A DNA stretch of 64,000 nt from the NCBI RefSeq assembly GCF_000215935.2, contig NZ_AFNU02000002.1, positions 1-64,000 of the forward strand, in the 5' to 3' direction. The notes beneath the pieces were generated by a model. The model was not told the origin of the DNA. It saw only the letters and a list, made by a program, of their open reading frames with translations, and made no database searches. Origin of the DNA: Haloplasma contractile SSD-17B. Lineage in GTDB: Bacteria > Bacillota_I > Bacilli_A > Haloplasmatales > Haloplasmataceae. This document shows positions 48,169 through 56,807 of this stretch, piece after piece. How positions within the stretch are numbered: the first letter of the stretch is position 1; the number at the start of each line of letters is the position of its first letter. A program made the position numbers and the translations under genes.

Positions 48169-49041
48169 CTAACCAATTTTAATTGTATAATATGCGTCGA
48201 ATGTCTCACCTGATTTTAATTTATTAATATATGCTTTCTCTTTCAACTCTCTAGGTACAGTTACAGTATCTGCTAATCCATACCAAGGCTCTAAACAAAT
48301 AAAGGGTGTTTTTTCCTTATGGATTGGTGTCCAAATACCTAAGAGAGGGAACGAATCAAATATCATTTCTACATAATGATTTTGATTATTGCTTTGTAAC
48401 GTCACTCGATTTATACCTTCTAAAATAAGTGCATCTTGCTTAAATAAATCGTAGTTTAAATTTAGTCGACTTGTATTTAAAGCAACCTGTTTTGTTCCTT
48501 TTGTAACTAGACCTGTTGAAGGGTCTAATAGTTTTGTTTCTAATGTCACATCTTTCCCAAAATGTAAATGATAATCTTCAAGTCGATTACTAGCATCACC
48601 TACATTAAAAGCAGGGTGCGCACCAATTTGGAAATACATGATTTCATCGTCTTCATTCATTATTTTCCATTTAACTAACAATTCATTGTCATTTAGTCGA
48701 TACGTAATGATGAGTGAGAATAAAAATGGGTACTGTTTTAGGCTTTCTTCACTTGACCTCAGAATAAACGAAGCTTCATTTTCTTTATGTTCAATTACGT
48801 CAAATACATGATCTCTAGCAAATCCGTGTTGTGTCATCATATAACGAGTACCATTTACATAATAACTATTTTCTGCTAGTCTACCCACTATAGGAAATAG
48901 TACAGGACTTCGACGTTGCCAAAACTGAGAATCTCCCTGCCATAAATACTCACGCTGTTTAACTTTATGATACAGGCTCATTAGCTCTGCTCCGTTTTTA
49001 GAAATGTTAACACTAATCTTTTTATTTTCAAGTGTAATCAT
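48169..49041 (-). CDS. LacX-like aldose-1-epimerase family protein
   Basis: This 290-residue galactose-mutarotase-fold protein has an N-terminal SVNISKNGAELMSLYHK-type strand (as ISVNISKNGAELMS), WRRSPVLFPIVGRLAENSY-type text seen here as RRSPVLFPIVGRL, and IGAHPAFNV with the conserved His region. The pattern is that of LacX/YihR-like epimerases. The start at 49041 follows AAAGGAG at good spacing. It is adjacent to manA, which fits hexose metabolism. The exact substrate is unknown. Confidence 0.85.
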   Translation of the reverse strand: MITLENKKISVNISKNGAELMSLYHKVKQREYLWQGDSQFWQRRSPVLFPIVGRLAENSYYVNGTRYMMTQHGFARDHVFDVIEHKENEASFILRSSEESLKQYPFLFSLIITYRLNDNELLVKWKIMNEDDEIMYFQIGAHPAFNVGDASNRLEDYHLHFGKDVTLETKLLDPSTGLVTKGTKQVALNTSRLNLNYDLFKQDALILEGINRVTLQSNNQNHYVEMIFDSFPLLGIWTPIHKEKTPFICLEPWYGLADTVTVPRELKEKAYINKLKSGETFDAYYTIKIG

Positions 49042-49250
49042 TGGGAAACTTCTCCTTTTAAAGTTGTGCTCTGTTAGCAATCTGTGCTGAATATAAAATC
49101 TGTCTTGTTTGTTCTTATAGTATTTTAAGCTATAAATTGCTGTGTTTTATTGAGTTTGATTATAAAATAAATAAAATTGACTCAATGAAATATCAGAAAA
49201 TATAGTGGGTAACTGGATTCACTAACAGAGCATTTACATTAATTGAACAC

Positions 49251-49760
49251 TTATTCTTCTAAGAAGTCAGCACCTTTTTGTACTTCAGTTAGAGACAAAC
49301 TTGGATAGTCCTGTTGTCTTAATGCTTCATAGACTAATATTGCAACGCAATTTGAAAGGTTTAACGATCGTATATGTTCATTCATCGGTAGTCTATAACA
49401 CGTGTCTAGATGATTAGATAAAATCTCCTTCGGAATACCACTAGACTCTGAACCAAAGATCAGGTAATAGTCCTCATCTGTATTTGTATAGTCATGATCT
49501 GAGTGCGGTTTTTTACCATACCGAGTCAGAAAAATAAATTGACCTTTATTTCTTCCTATAAAGTCATCCCAGTTTTCATAGAGAGTGTACTCTGCATGTT
49601 CCATATAATTCGCAGAAGACCGTTTAATGTATTTTTCATCTAATGAAAATCCTAGTGGTTTGATTAAATGAACCTTCACATTAGTTGCGGCACAAGTTCT
49701 TAGAATGTTTCCTGTATTTGGTGGTATTTCTGGTTGGTATAAAACAACGTTTAACGCCAT
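49251..49760 (-). CDS. trmL: tRNA (cytidine/uridine-34 2'-O-)-methyltransferase
   Basis: TrmL (CspR) is a SPOUT knot methyltransferase that modifies the wobble base of tRNA-Leu isoacceptors. Seen are LYQPEIPPNTGNILRTCAAT, PLGFSLDEKYIKRS, LIFGSESSGIP and MNEHIRSLNLSNCVAI, all diagnostic. The 169-residue length is typical. A tRNA-Leu(CAA), a likely substrate, lies at 59599-59685. The queG gene ends 3 bases upstream of the trmL start, so the two tRNA-modification genes form an operon. Confidence 0.95.
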   Translation of the reverse strand: MALNVVLYQPEIPPNTGNILRTCAATNVKVHLIKPLGFSLDEKYIKRSSANYMEHAEYTLYENWDDFIGRNKGQFIFLTRYGKKPHSDHDYTNTDEDYYLIFGSESSGIPKEILSNHLDTCYRLPMNEHIRSLNLSNCVAILVYEALRQQDYPSLSLTEVQKGADFLEE

Positions 49761-49762
49761 GG

Positions 49763-50791
49763 TTATTGCTCCTTTCGTTTATTTAAAATTTGTTTTACTG
49801 TATGTTTAAACCATTCCGGCTCTTTTTCTAAATCCATCTCACGCGCTAACTGTATTACTGCCTCATGATTATTATTAGCAGCTATTAGAATAGCATTACG
49901 TAAAAGTACTTTTTTTCCACGCCATGAGCCAGATAAATCACCGTATTTGGATTTAAACTGTCTGTTTGATAAATTAAACAATTCATCTGGGTTTACCTTT
50001 TCATTCCCCGTAGGTGTGAACAGTTCATGGATGTCTGTTTTTTCAATTTTTTTGTTATGAGGACATACGATTTGGCAAATATCACACCCATAGATATATT
50101 TTTGAAATTTTTTAATAAATGGCTCATCAATTTCTTCTTTAGCCTGGGTTAAGTAAGACATGCACTTTTTTGCATCTAGACGTTTATCACCGGTAAGCGC
50201 ATCTGTCGGACAGGCATTTACACATAAATTACAATCTTTACATAAATCAACCAGTTCATCCTGATTTGTATAAGATTCCTCTTCTAAAGGTAAGTCAGTA
50301 ATCAGTAATCCTAGATAAAAATAAGTGCCATACTCATCATTAATAATTGAGGCATTCTTTCCATAGTGTCCAATCCCCGATTTGTATGCAAGAAACCGTT
50401 CATCTAGATCATGGTTATCCGATAGAATAACTGAATTATGATTAAATGTATCTTTTATATACTTAGATACTTTTTGTAACAACTCTTTAACTACGTGATG
50501 ATAGTCCCTTCCCCAAGAACTTCGCGAGAATACATAGCGTTCTTTTTTTAATGAATCATCATCATAGTAATACGGAACGGCTAACACCAAGATTGTTTTT
50601 GCATTTTCCATGTAGCGAAACGGGTTAATTCGATCCTCTACTGCTACTTTAATCATATTACTATCAAAATTTTGTTCAATGTTTCTTGTTAAGATTTCCT
50701 CTAGTTCGTGTAAAATATCACACTGAACAAAGCCAACTTTGTAATTTCCTAAGGATTCTATAAAATTTGCTAGATTTTTGCGTTTATCCAT
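49763..50791 (-). CDS. queG: Epoxyqueuosine reductase
   Basis: QueG carries out the last step of queuosine synthesis on tRNA with cobalamin and iron-sulfur clusters. Two ferredoxin-type Cys clusters are clear: CKDCNLCVNACPTDALTG and CDICQIVCPHNKK. The N-terminal catalytic domain (RYVFSRSSWGRDYHH) is intact. The start at 50791 is preceded by AAAGG at 8 bases. The gap to trmL is 3 bases. Length, about 342 residues, is typical for the short form without the C-terminal HEAT repeats. Confidence 0.94.
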   Translation of the reverse strand: MDKRKNLANFIESLGNYKVGFVQCDILHELEEILTRNIEQNFDSNMIKVAVEDRINPFRYMENAKTILVLAVPYYYDDDSLKKERYVFSRSSWGRDYHHVVKELLQKVSKYIKDTFNHNSVILSDNHDLDERFLAYKSGIGHYGKNASIINDEYGTYFYLGLLITDLPLEEESYTNQDELVDLCKDCNLCVNACPTDALTGDKRLDAKKCMSYLTQAKEEIDEPFIKKFQKYIYGCDICQIVCPHNKKIEKTDIHELFTPTGNEKVNPDELFNLSNRQFKSKYGDLSGSWRGKKVLLRNAILIAANNNHEAVIQLAREMDLEKEPEWFKHTVKQILNKRKEQ

Positions 50792-50835
50792 AATTTTCAC
50801 CTTTTCTATTTTACCACCAATTATTCAATTATAAA

Positions 50836-50862
50836 AGAAAAAAACAGTCATTTAGACCGTTT
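50836..50862 (-). terminator. Terminator of the YerC-like gene
   Basis: The stem AAACGGTC/GACTGTTT (one mismatch, minus strand) is followed by seven T-rich bases. Confidence 0.65.
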
Positions 50863-50927
50863 CCTCAATGTTTCTATATCGAGTACACCTATATATAACG
50901 ATTAACGTAAATAAGCTCCTCGAGTGA

Positions 50928-51218
50928 TTAGTACTTAATCTTTATATCAAATTCATTAAATACTTTTTTATATCCTTGACCATTTTTTAAACATTTACTT
51001 ACACGTGTAATCGTTGTTGAACTAATTCCTGTTAACTCTTCTATTTTTGAGAAGGTAAGGCCATCTCTTAACATCTGTGCAATTTTAAAGCGTTGAAATA
51101 TTGCATCTAACTCTTTCGTAGTACATACATCTTCAAGAATACTTAATACATCTTCTTTATTATTTGCTTTACTGAATATGTCACAAATGTAATCAACTTG
51201 TTCATTCATGTCTGGCAT
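50928..51218 (-). CDS. YerC/YecD-family TrpR-like DNA-binding protein
   Basis: The 96-residue all-helical protein has the TrpR-like HTH: LEDVCTTKELDAIFQRFKIA, LRDGLTFSKIEELTGISSTT, ITRVSKCL. YerC-family proteins are small putative regulators in Bacilli. The ATG at 51218 is favoured because GGGGG lies 7 bases upstream; the ATG at 51224 is too close to it. A non-coding stretch of nearly 600 bp lies upstream. Confidence 0.85.
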   Translation of the reverse strand: MPDMNEQVDYICDIFSKANNKEDVLSILEDVCTTKELDAIFQRFKIAQMLRDGLTFSKIEELTGISSTTITRVSKCLKNGQGYKKVFNEFDIKIKY

Positions 51219-51800
51219 AATCATACCCCCGATTAGTTTTATATTTATTATCTGTATATATAAAAATGCGTTTATTATTATACTATGTAATCTTTAAAAG
51301 TAAAAGGAATATTTCTTATTTTATGAACAATTTAGTGAATTAACCGGTTACGTTCATAAAATTATAAAATAACTGATTTAGCTGAAGATCCTTTCACCTA
51401 ATGTCTAACTACAAATGTTATTTAAGCTTCGACTATCTGATACACTCAACACATATTAGTTAAATTAACTCCATGTGTGTGTTTCTTTAGGTGCTATAGT
51501 AAACAGGTATCTAAAGCTTGACTATAGTTTCTAGTTAGAACCTTATTATGAATTACTCCCTAAGGTTCCTTTATTTAGTGATAAGATAAGCAAGCTATAG
51601 GTTCATAACTACAATAAACATACTTCATTCTAAGCTTAATTCCTAACCGATTTTATATAGGTTTAAGTAACCTAAGTTGCAATAAGAGATCAGCTATTAA
51701 GGAGCTACTTCCTTTCCTTACTATTATTCTTACTTTTCAGTTTATCAAGTTCATATAATCCTGTCAATTTATTTCAATAGAACTCAGGAAACGAGAGTAT
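51219..51800. other. Non-coding gap upstream of the YerC-like gene
   Basis: About 580 bp with no plausible gene. A hairpin GAACCTTA/TAAGGTTC (51538-51545 with 51561-51568) and two similar words, AAGCTTCGACTAT at 51424 and AAGCTTGACTAT at 51514, are the only structure I see. No T-box or riboswitch consensus was found. Confidence 0.45.
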
Positions 51801-51848
51801 AAAAAAGTACTGCTAAACTCTACTAAGTAGATCTAGCAGTACTTTTTT
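51801..51848 (-). terminator. Terminator of the M29 aminopeptidase gene
   Basis: The perfect 15-bp stem AAAAAAGTACTGCTA/TAGCAGTACTTTTTT ends two bases before the stop codon at 51850 and carries T-runs on both strands. Confidence 0.9.
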
Positions 51849-51849
51849 A

Positions 51850-52965
51850 TTAGACTAAGTGTTCAGGGTTAAGACATTCTAATTCCTCTATCACGAAACG
51901 CCCATCCTTACGGATTAAAATATCATCAAAATAAATTTCACCGCCACCATATTCAGGACGTTGTATACAAACTAAATCCCAATGAATTGATGATATATTT
52001 CCATTATCAGCTTCTCCTTCATAACATTTCCCAGGAGTAAAGTGGAAACTACCATCTATTTTTTCATCAAATAAAATATCTCCCATTGGGTCTTTTATTA
52101 AAGGATTTAATCCAATAGCGAACTCACCAACATAGCGAGCACCCTCATCAGTATCAAATATCTCGTTTAATTGATCAATATCGTTATCAGCTGTTGCCTC
52201 AATTATTTTTCCATTTTCAAAGGTTAATTTCACATTATTAAATACAGTTCCACGGAATGGGCTTGGAGCATTATATTGAATTGTACCGTTAACAGAATCT
52301 TTAACTGGTGCAGTAAACACTTCACCATCCGGTATGTTACACTCACCTGCACATGGGATTGCAGGAATTCCTTTTATACTGAAGGTAAGGTCCGTTCCAT
52401 TTCCTTTAATATGCACCTTATTCGTTTGTTCCATACGCTTTTTAAGTACTTGCATTGCACTAGCCATTTTGGCATAGTCAACTGATGAAATATCAAAGAC
52501 AAAATCTTCAAACTGTTCAGTACTCATTTTGGCCTTTTGTGCCATTGATGCTGTTGGATAATTTAACAGTACCCATTGTTTATTTCCTACAACTTCATCT
52601 GAGACAGGTTGCATCATTTTGGCTGACATCATCTTAATATCTGATGATACATCTGATAATTCATAATCATTATCGCCTGCAAAGACACTAATGACTGCAT
52701 CAATATCACGTAATTGGTTTAACTTCCAACTCACAATACGATCAAGTCGATCTTCTTTGGTTTCAAGCGTTAATTCTCGTGTAAGTTCATCATCTCTTAA
52801 CTCGAGGTGTGGATGAGCACCTAATTCGTGTGTTTGTTTGACAAGCTCCTTAAGAAGAGGTTTTGATGCCACATGACCCTGAATTAAAACGTGTTGACCT
52901 TTTTTAACATTATTCGAGTACTCTAATAAATTCTTAGCAATTTTCTTTATCCTAGGATCCCTCAT
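51850..52965 (-). CDS. M29-family aminopeptidase (AmpS/PepS-like)
   Basis: This is a metal-dependent aminopeptidase of the thermophilic-aminopeptidase family. The opening RDPRIKKIAKNLLEYS and GQHVLIQGHVASKPLLKEL are typical. Metal ligands lie in GECNIPDGEVFTAPVKDS, GEFAIGLNP, SFHFTPG and SIHWDLV. The 371-residue length is close to family norm. It starts 3 bases after the NtdP stop, so the two form one operon. No signal peptide is present. Confidence 0.92.
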   Translation of the reverse strand: MRDPRIKKIAKNLLEYSNNVKKGQHVLIQGHVASKPLLKELVKQTHELGAHPHLELRDDELTRELTLETKEDRLDRIVSWKLNQLRDIDAVISVFAGDNDYELSDVSSDIKMMSAKMMQPVSDEVVGNKQWVLLNYPTASMAQKAKMSTEQFEDFVFDISSVDYAKMASAMQVLKKRMEQTNKVHIKGNGTDLTFSIKGIPAIPCAGECNIPDGEVFTAPVKDSVNGTIQYNAPSPFRGTVFNNVKLTFENGKIIEATADNDIDQLNEIFDTDEGARYVGEFAIGLNPLIKDPMGDILFDEKIDGSFHFTPGKCYEGEADNGNISSIHWDLVCIQRPEYGGGEIYFDDILIRKDGRFVIEELECLNPEHLV

Positions 52966-52968
52966 ATC

Positions 52969-53517
52969 CTATATCCCTCCAATTATATTATTAATATACA
53001 CTCGATACCAGTGTTCCGTTATTCCTGGTCTAAATGGTCCTTCACGATTATTAATCATATTTAATAAAAATTGCAATTCTTGATCAATAACTGCTTGAAT
53101 TTTGGGCGGATATTGCATCCTTTTACGATGCTTATCGTATTCATCTCGATCAAGTATTTTAAAGTTAAAGTCAGGGAACACTTTAACATCCAGATCATAA
53201 TCAATATACTTTATTGTCCCCTCCTCAAATAAGTAAGGAGAACTCAGATTACAATAATAATGAACACCATCTTTTCTTAACATGCCAATTACATTAAACC
53301 AATGATTCTTATAAAAGTAGCATACTGCTGGTTCTCTTGTATACCAATTTCGACCATCTGATTCAGTGACTTTGGTTTTGTTATTAGCTCCTATAATGAG
53401 GTCATTACTATTTTCTATTACGACTGTTTGTTGCCATGCACGATGTATATTTCCATCATGTTTATAACTGTGTATTTGTACGACTTCACCGGAGTTCAGA
53501 TTATTCACCTCTATCAC
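52969..53517 (-). CDS. Nucleoside tri/diphosphate phosphatase (DUF402, YgaC-like)
   Basis: The 182-residue DUF402 protein matches Ntdp/YgaC by pattern: IQIHSYKHDGNIHRAW-type text (VVQIHSYKHDG), VTESDGRNWYTREPAV, YYCNLSSPY and IKYIDYDLDVKVFPD. Family members hydrolyse nucleoside tri- and diphosphates with divalent metals. The start is a GTG, with no canonical Shine-Dalgarno, but it aligns with homologue starts. It forms an operon with the M29 aminopeptidase. Confidence 0.88.
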   Translation of the reverse strand: MIEVNNLNSGEVVQIHSYKHDGNIHRAWQQTVVIENSNDLIIGANNKTKVTESDGRNWYTREPAVCYFYKNHWFNVIGMLRKDGVHYYCNLSSPYLFEEGTIKYIDYDLDVKVFPDFNFKILDRDEYDKHRKRMQYPPKIQAVIDQELQFLLNMINNREGPFRPGITEHWYRVYINNIIGGI

Positions 53518-53632
53518 TTCTTTCTTTTGCTTATTTTTACCTATTTATGACAATATTATATAATTTTTTCGTAAAAATTTAAATAGTAAATCGATTTTAA
53601 GTATAAAAACATTAGCAAAAGTGCATAAGTTT

Positions 53633-53947
53633 TTATTTTTTTAATGAAGTAATCCTATTGTATAAGAAGGTAATAGAGTTAAATGCATAAAAGGTATCAA
53701 ATAATTCCCCATTTTTAAATAGCATAAAACAAGGAACACTACTAATATCATGTTCCTTTATAAGTAATTGATTCAAATTAACGTTAATCTTGTTAAAGGT
53801 TATATCACTCATATTCACGCTTAGTACCTCTAACATTTTTTTTGCTACCTCACATGTACCACACATATTTGCATAGCCAAGCATGACGACATATTGATTA
53901 TTTCTGATCGACTGTATAAATTCATCATAAGAAACATCGTTAATCAT
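53633..53947 (-). CDS. Thioredoxin-like protein
   Basis: A 104-residue thioredoxin-fold protein with active-site CGTC (ANMCGTCEVAK) in place of the usual CGPC, and the cis-Pro strand DISSVPCFMLFKNG. Its start overlaps the stop of the ArsC-like gene by 8 bases (ATGATTAA), so translation is probably coupled. Reduction by TrxB is plausible. The altered dipeptide between the cysteines suggests a specialised redox role. Confidence 0.85.
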   Translation of the reverse strand: MINDVSYDEFIQSIRNNQYVVMLGYANMCGTCEVAKKMLEVLSVNMSDITFNKINVNLNQLLIKEHDISSVPCFMLFKNGELFDTFYAFNSITFLYNRITSLKK

Positions 53948-54299
53948 TTAAAAATAGTGCTCCGTATTCATCCTCTTTGAATCCAACTAATACGCGATCA
54001 TCATGAACTAGGATCGGTCGTTTCATCATCATACCACTTGAGGCAAGCACTTCATAAGCTTCATTGTCAGTTAAGTTTGAAACTTTATCTTTCATGTTTT
54101 GTTCACGATATAATTTACCGCTAGTATTAAAAAGCTTTTTGATTGGTTTCTCGCTTTTTCTGTGTAGTTCTTCTACATCTTCTGCGTGAAATGGATCTTG
54201 TGTAATATCATGGTATGAATATTCTACATTATGTTCTTTCAACCATTTTTCTGCTTTCTTACAGGTAGTACATCTAGGATGACAATACATTTTTATCAT
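53940..54299 (-). CDS. ArsC/Spx-family redox protein
   Basis: This 119-residue protein has the N-terminal MYCHPRCTTCKKAEKWLKEH with a CxxC redox pair, the ITQDPFHAEDVEEL helix, and the C-terminal MMMKRPILVHDDRVLVGF of ArsC/Spx relatives (YffB/MgsR type). Spx regulators bind RNA polymerase; arsenate reductases act on arsenate. No ars genes are near and the Spx Gly52-type surface cannot be judged by eye, so I leave the function open. It overlaps the thioredoxin-like gene. Confidence 0.85.
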   Translation of the reverse strand: MIKMYCHPRCTTCKKAEKWLKEHNVEYSYHDITQDPFHAEDVEELHRKSEKPIKKLFNTSGKLYREQNMKDKVSNLTDNEAYEVLASSGMMMKRPILVHDDRVLVGFKEDEYGALFLND

Positions 54300-54415
54300 T
54301 TTTATAATTCACCTCTTTATTAGTATCAGTATTATTATATCAAATATCAAGTATAAAAATAATTTATATGCAAAAAATATTTTTGTCAAATCTTTTATAA
54401 TTAGGAGGAATTTTG

Positions 54416-54646
54416 ATGACTCAACAAATTATGAATCAACCACCTGATGTAATATCAGTTAAAGACTGTGATTATATTACTGATATGCTTAGTTGGAATT
54501 TAAACGCTGCTAAAACGGCAAACCATTTTGCAATGGAATCTCAAGACCCTGAAATCAAACAGGAACTTGAGAGAGTAGCAAAAATGCATAGCAATCATTA
54601 TAATCGATTACTAACCTTTTTACAAAATTATACGAATCAACAATAG
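54416..54646 (+). CDS. CotF-like spore-coat-type small protein
   Basis: This 76-residue helical protein (DCDYITDMLSWNLNAAKTAN, ELERVAKMHSNHYNRLLTFL) matches the ferritin-like helical hairpin pattern of CotF/YhcQ-type spore-coat proteins. AGGAGG lies 9 bases upstream of the ATG at 54416. It forms an operon with a second coat-like gene 16 bases downstream. Expression under a sporulation sigma factor would be expected by analogy, but I see no clear promoter. Confidence 0.7.
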   Translation: MTQQIMNQPPDVISVKDCDYITDMLSWNLNAAKTANHFAMESQDPEIKQELERVAKMHSNHYNRLLTFLQNYTNQQ

Positions 54647-54662
54647 AAAGGAGTAACACTCA

Positions 54663-54977
54663 ATGGCAGGACAAAAAATTCAAAACCCAAAAACACAAGT
54701 TCCAGAAACACCACAAGCAAATGATCATGATCGTATTAATTTAGCTCTAACAATCTGTAAGAATTATAGTAATAATTATTCAATCGCTTTAAATGAAAGT
54801 TCTAATGATGTCTATTTTGAGGAACTCTATAAAATCTACGAAGAAACACAACGCTCTGCTAGGAGCTTATATAACCTTATGTTCAGAAAAGGTTGGTATT
54901 CAATCAAACCAGAAAAAGGCCAAAACATTAGTCAATCTGTACAACAATTTACAGGATATCAGAAACAATTACCTTAA
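54663..54977 (+). CDS. CotF-like spore-coat-type protein
   Basis: A 104-residue protein with a disordered Gln/Pro/Asn-rich N-terminus followed by helices (DRINLALTICKNYSNNYSIA, YFEELYKIYEETQRSARSLY, LMFRKGWYSIKPEKGQ). This is the CotF C-domain pattern in which YNLMF-KGWY recurs. AAAGGAG precedes the ATG. It is paired with the coat-like gene upstream and ended by a strong terminator. Confidence 0.75.
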   Translation: MAGQKIQNPKTQVPETPQANDHDRINLALTICKNYSNNYSIALNESSNDVYFEELYKIYEETQRSARSLYNLMFRKGWYSIKPEKGQNISQSVQQFTGYQKQLP

Positions 54978-54983
54978 ACTATT

Positions 54984-55025
54984 AAAAAAAGTGAGGATTA
55001 GTTTAAACTAATCCTCACTTTTTTA
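54984..55025. terminator. Bidirectional terminator between coat and TtcA-like genes
   Basis: A perfect 16-bp inverted repeat (AAGTGAGGATTAGTTT and its complement, 54989-55020) has A-runs and T-runs outside it. It serves both convergent units. Confidence 0.92.
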
Positions 55026-55038
55026 TATGACTACAAAT

Positions 55039-55791
55039 TTAATTTTTATTCTTTTCATCCTCATCGCTTCCTGTACGCTCCCAAAGCGATACTCGCTCAG
55101 GATGAATTAACATGTTTTTAAAATTTTTCTTAGCAGTAGGAAATTTTCTATATACGTCTTCTAGCCAATGCTTAACTTCTTCGCGTTTAGTATGCTTGTC
55201 CATAGGGCATGTGCTTGTTACCACTGGTATGTCGCCATTCTTAACAGCATTTATAAGTTGATGCTCTTTCACATATATAAGAGGTCTAATAAACATCACG
55301 TCCGTCTGATCAAGGTACATCTTTGGTTGAAACGTTGATAAAAAACCGTTAAAAATTGCATTCATCATAAGGGTTTCTATTCCATCATCTAAATGGTGGC
55401 CCATTGTAACTTTATTACAACCTAGTTTTTTTGCCTCATCAATTAATAGAGCCTTTTTGAACTTCGAACATAATGAACACGGAATATTTCCTTTATGATC
55501 CGCTTTACTCTTTAAGACTTCATAAACCTCTGTATCAACAGTTTTATATTCTATTCCATGAAGGTTGCAAAAATCTTTAACTGGATTATAATCCATGTTA
55601 GGAAAGCCTAACTTCAAAGTAATTCCTATTATTTCATAGTTGACATTCGTCATATTTTTGTATAATTTGAGTGCATATAGCATGGCCATACTATCTTTAC
55701 CACCGCTTACACCAACCGCAATTTTATCACCTTCTTCAATCAAATTAAAATCACGGTCAGCTTTACTGATCATTCCTAGTACTTTACGCAT
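55039..55791 (-). CDS. TtcA-family tRNA thiolation protein
   Basis: This PP-loop ATPase of 250 residues has the SGGKDSMAMLYAL motif, the CxxC pair in CSLCSKFKKALL that binds an iron-sulfur cluster in TtcA relatives, and GHHLDDGIETLMMN. It probably activates a tRNA cytidine for 2-thiolation or a related tRNA sulfur modification. The start at 55791 is preceded by TAGGAG. It is monocistronic. Confidence 0.88.
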   Translation of the reverse strand: MRKVLGMISKADRDFNLIEEGDKIAVGVSGGKDSMAMLYALKLYKNMTNVNYEIIGITLKLGFPNMDYNPVKDFCNLHGIEYKTVDTEVYEVLKSKADHKGNIPCSLCSKFKKALLIDEAKKLGCNKVTMGHHLDDGIETLMMNAIFNGFLSTFQPKMYLDQTDVMFIRPLIYVKEHQLINAVKNGDIPVVTSTCPMDKHTKREEVKHWLEDVYRKFPTAKKNFKNMLIHPERVSLWERTGSDEDEKNKN

Positions 55792-55845
55792 AATTAAATC
55801 TCCTAACACAAAGAACACTATATTTTTTTAGCTTTTTAGATATAG

Positions 55846-55880
55846 AAATAGCATGTAATTCTTAATTACATGCTATTTTT
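55846..55880 (-). terminator. Hairpin ending the infC-rpmI-rplT operon
   Basis: The perfect stem AAATAGCATGTAATT/AATTACATGCTATTT lies just beyond the rplT stop. Its T-tract on the minus strand is short, so it may act better for plus-strand transcription. Confidence 0.65.
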
Positions 55881-55892
55881 ATATTTATAAAC

Positions 55893-56537
55893 TTATTTTT
55901 GTAATTCTTCAAAAATAATGTCGATAATTTCTGCTTTACGAGCATTTGAAGGAATTGAAATATCCTCTGACTTCGCTAAATCTTTTAACTTAGCTACTGT
56001 TAACTTTTTAAGGTCAGTCTTTGTTGAAGGTAATTCGTTATCTGAATTCTTCTTCTCTGGCTTAACTTCCTTCTTAGGTTCTGCTTTTGTTTCTTCAACC
56101 TTAGTTTCTTCAACTTTTTTAGCAGGTTTTTTGGCTGCCTTTTTAGGTTGTGCTACTTCTTCTTTAGTGTATTTTTCAGGGTTAGCCATTGCGTCTTTAG
56201 CTAATTCAACTAATTTATTGAATGCAGCAAGATCATGAATTGCTAAGTCTGCTAACATTTTACGGTTTACTTCGATCCCTGCTAATTTTAATCCATACAT
56301 AAACTTACTGTAAGATAAGTTTTGCATACGGCACCCTGCATTGATACGAGTAATCCATAATTTACGGAAATCACGTTTACGTTGCTTACGGTCACGGTAA
56401 GCATAAGCTAGTGATTTCATCACCTGTTCATGAGCTGTTTTATATAATGTATGTTTTGAGCCAAAATATCCTTTAGCTAATTTTAATATCTTTTTACGAC
56501 GTTTTCTGGCTACGTTTCCACCTTTTACACGTGGCAT
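55893..56537 (-). CDS. rplT: Ribosomal protein L20 with C-terminal SAP/Rho-N-like extension
   Basis: The first 117 residues are a complete L20 ([49 protein letters not shown]). L20 normally stops near residue 118. Here a Lys/Glu-rich linker ([20 protein letters not shown] and on, about 125-170) leads to a second small domain, [20 protein letters not shown] ... [14 protein letters not shown]. This has the LKxLTVxxLKxLAK pattern of SAP/Rho_N nucleic-acid-binding modules. The frame is clean, so it is a true fusion. The ATG at 56537 is 8 bases from GGAGG. It ends the infC-rpmI-rplT operon. Confidence 0.93.
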   Translation of the reverse strand: MPRVKGGNVARKRRKKILKLAKGYFGSKHTLYKTAHEQVMKSLAYAYRDRKQRKRDFRKLWITRINAGCRMQNLSYSKFMYGLKLAGIEVNRKMLADLAIHDLAAFNKLVELAKDAMANPEKYTKEEVAQPKKAAKKPAKKVEETKVEETKAEPKKEVKPEKKNSDNELPSTKTDLKKLTVAKLKDLAKSEDISIPSNARKAEIIDIIFEELQK

Positions 56538-56576
56538 TGTCATTACCTCCTTAGATTATACAATAATGTTGTATTG

Positions 56577-56777
56577 TTATTTAATATTCGCTACTTGTTG
56601 TTTGATTCGTTTGTAGTCTCCACTTGAAACTAGAGCAGCTTTTCTTAAGTGACGTTTTTGCTTTGTTGTTTTATTATGAGATAAATGTGACGTAAATGCA
56701 CGACCACGTTTTAATTTACCTTTTCCTGTACGCTTAAAACGTTTTGCTGAACCTTTATGAGTTTTCATCTTAGGCAT
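56577..56777 (-). CDS. rpmI: Ribosomal protein L35
   Basis: A 66-residue basic large-subunit protein with the hallmark [20 protein letters not shown]. The ATG at 56777 gives the canonical MPKMKTH start; an ATG two codons upstream is also near AAGGAG. It lies between infC and rplT in the conserved operon. Confidence 0.96.
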   Translation of the reverse strand: MPKMKTHKGSAKRFKRTGKGKLKRGRAFTSHLSHNKTTKQKRHLRKAALVSSGDYKRIKQQVANIK

Positions 56778-56807
56778 GTTCATTCAACTCCTTCTACATT
56801 TATGAAA

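Noticed and set aside
51219-51800. Possible T-box or riboswitch upstream of the YerC-like gene
   Set aside because: No T-box antiterminator consensus on either strand, and the one hairpin lacks a proper T-run.
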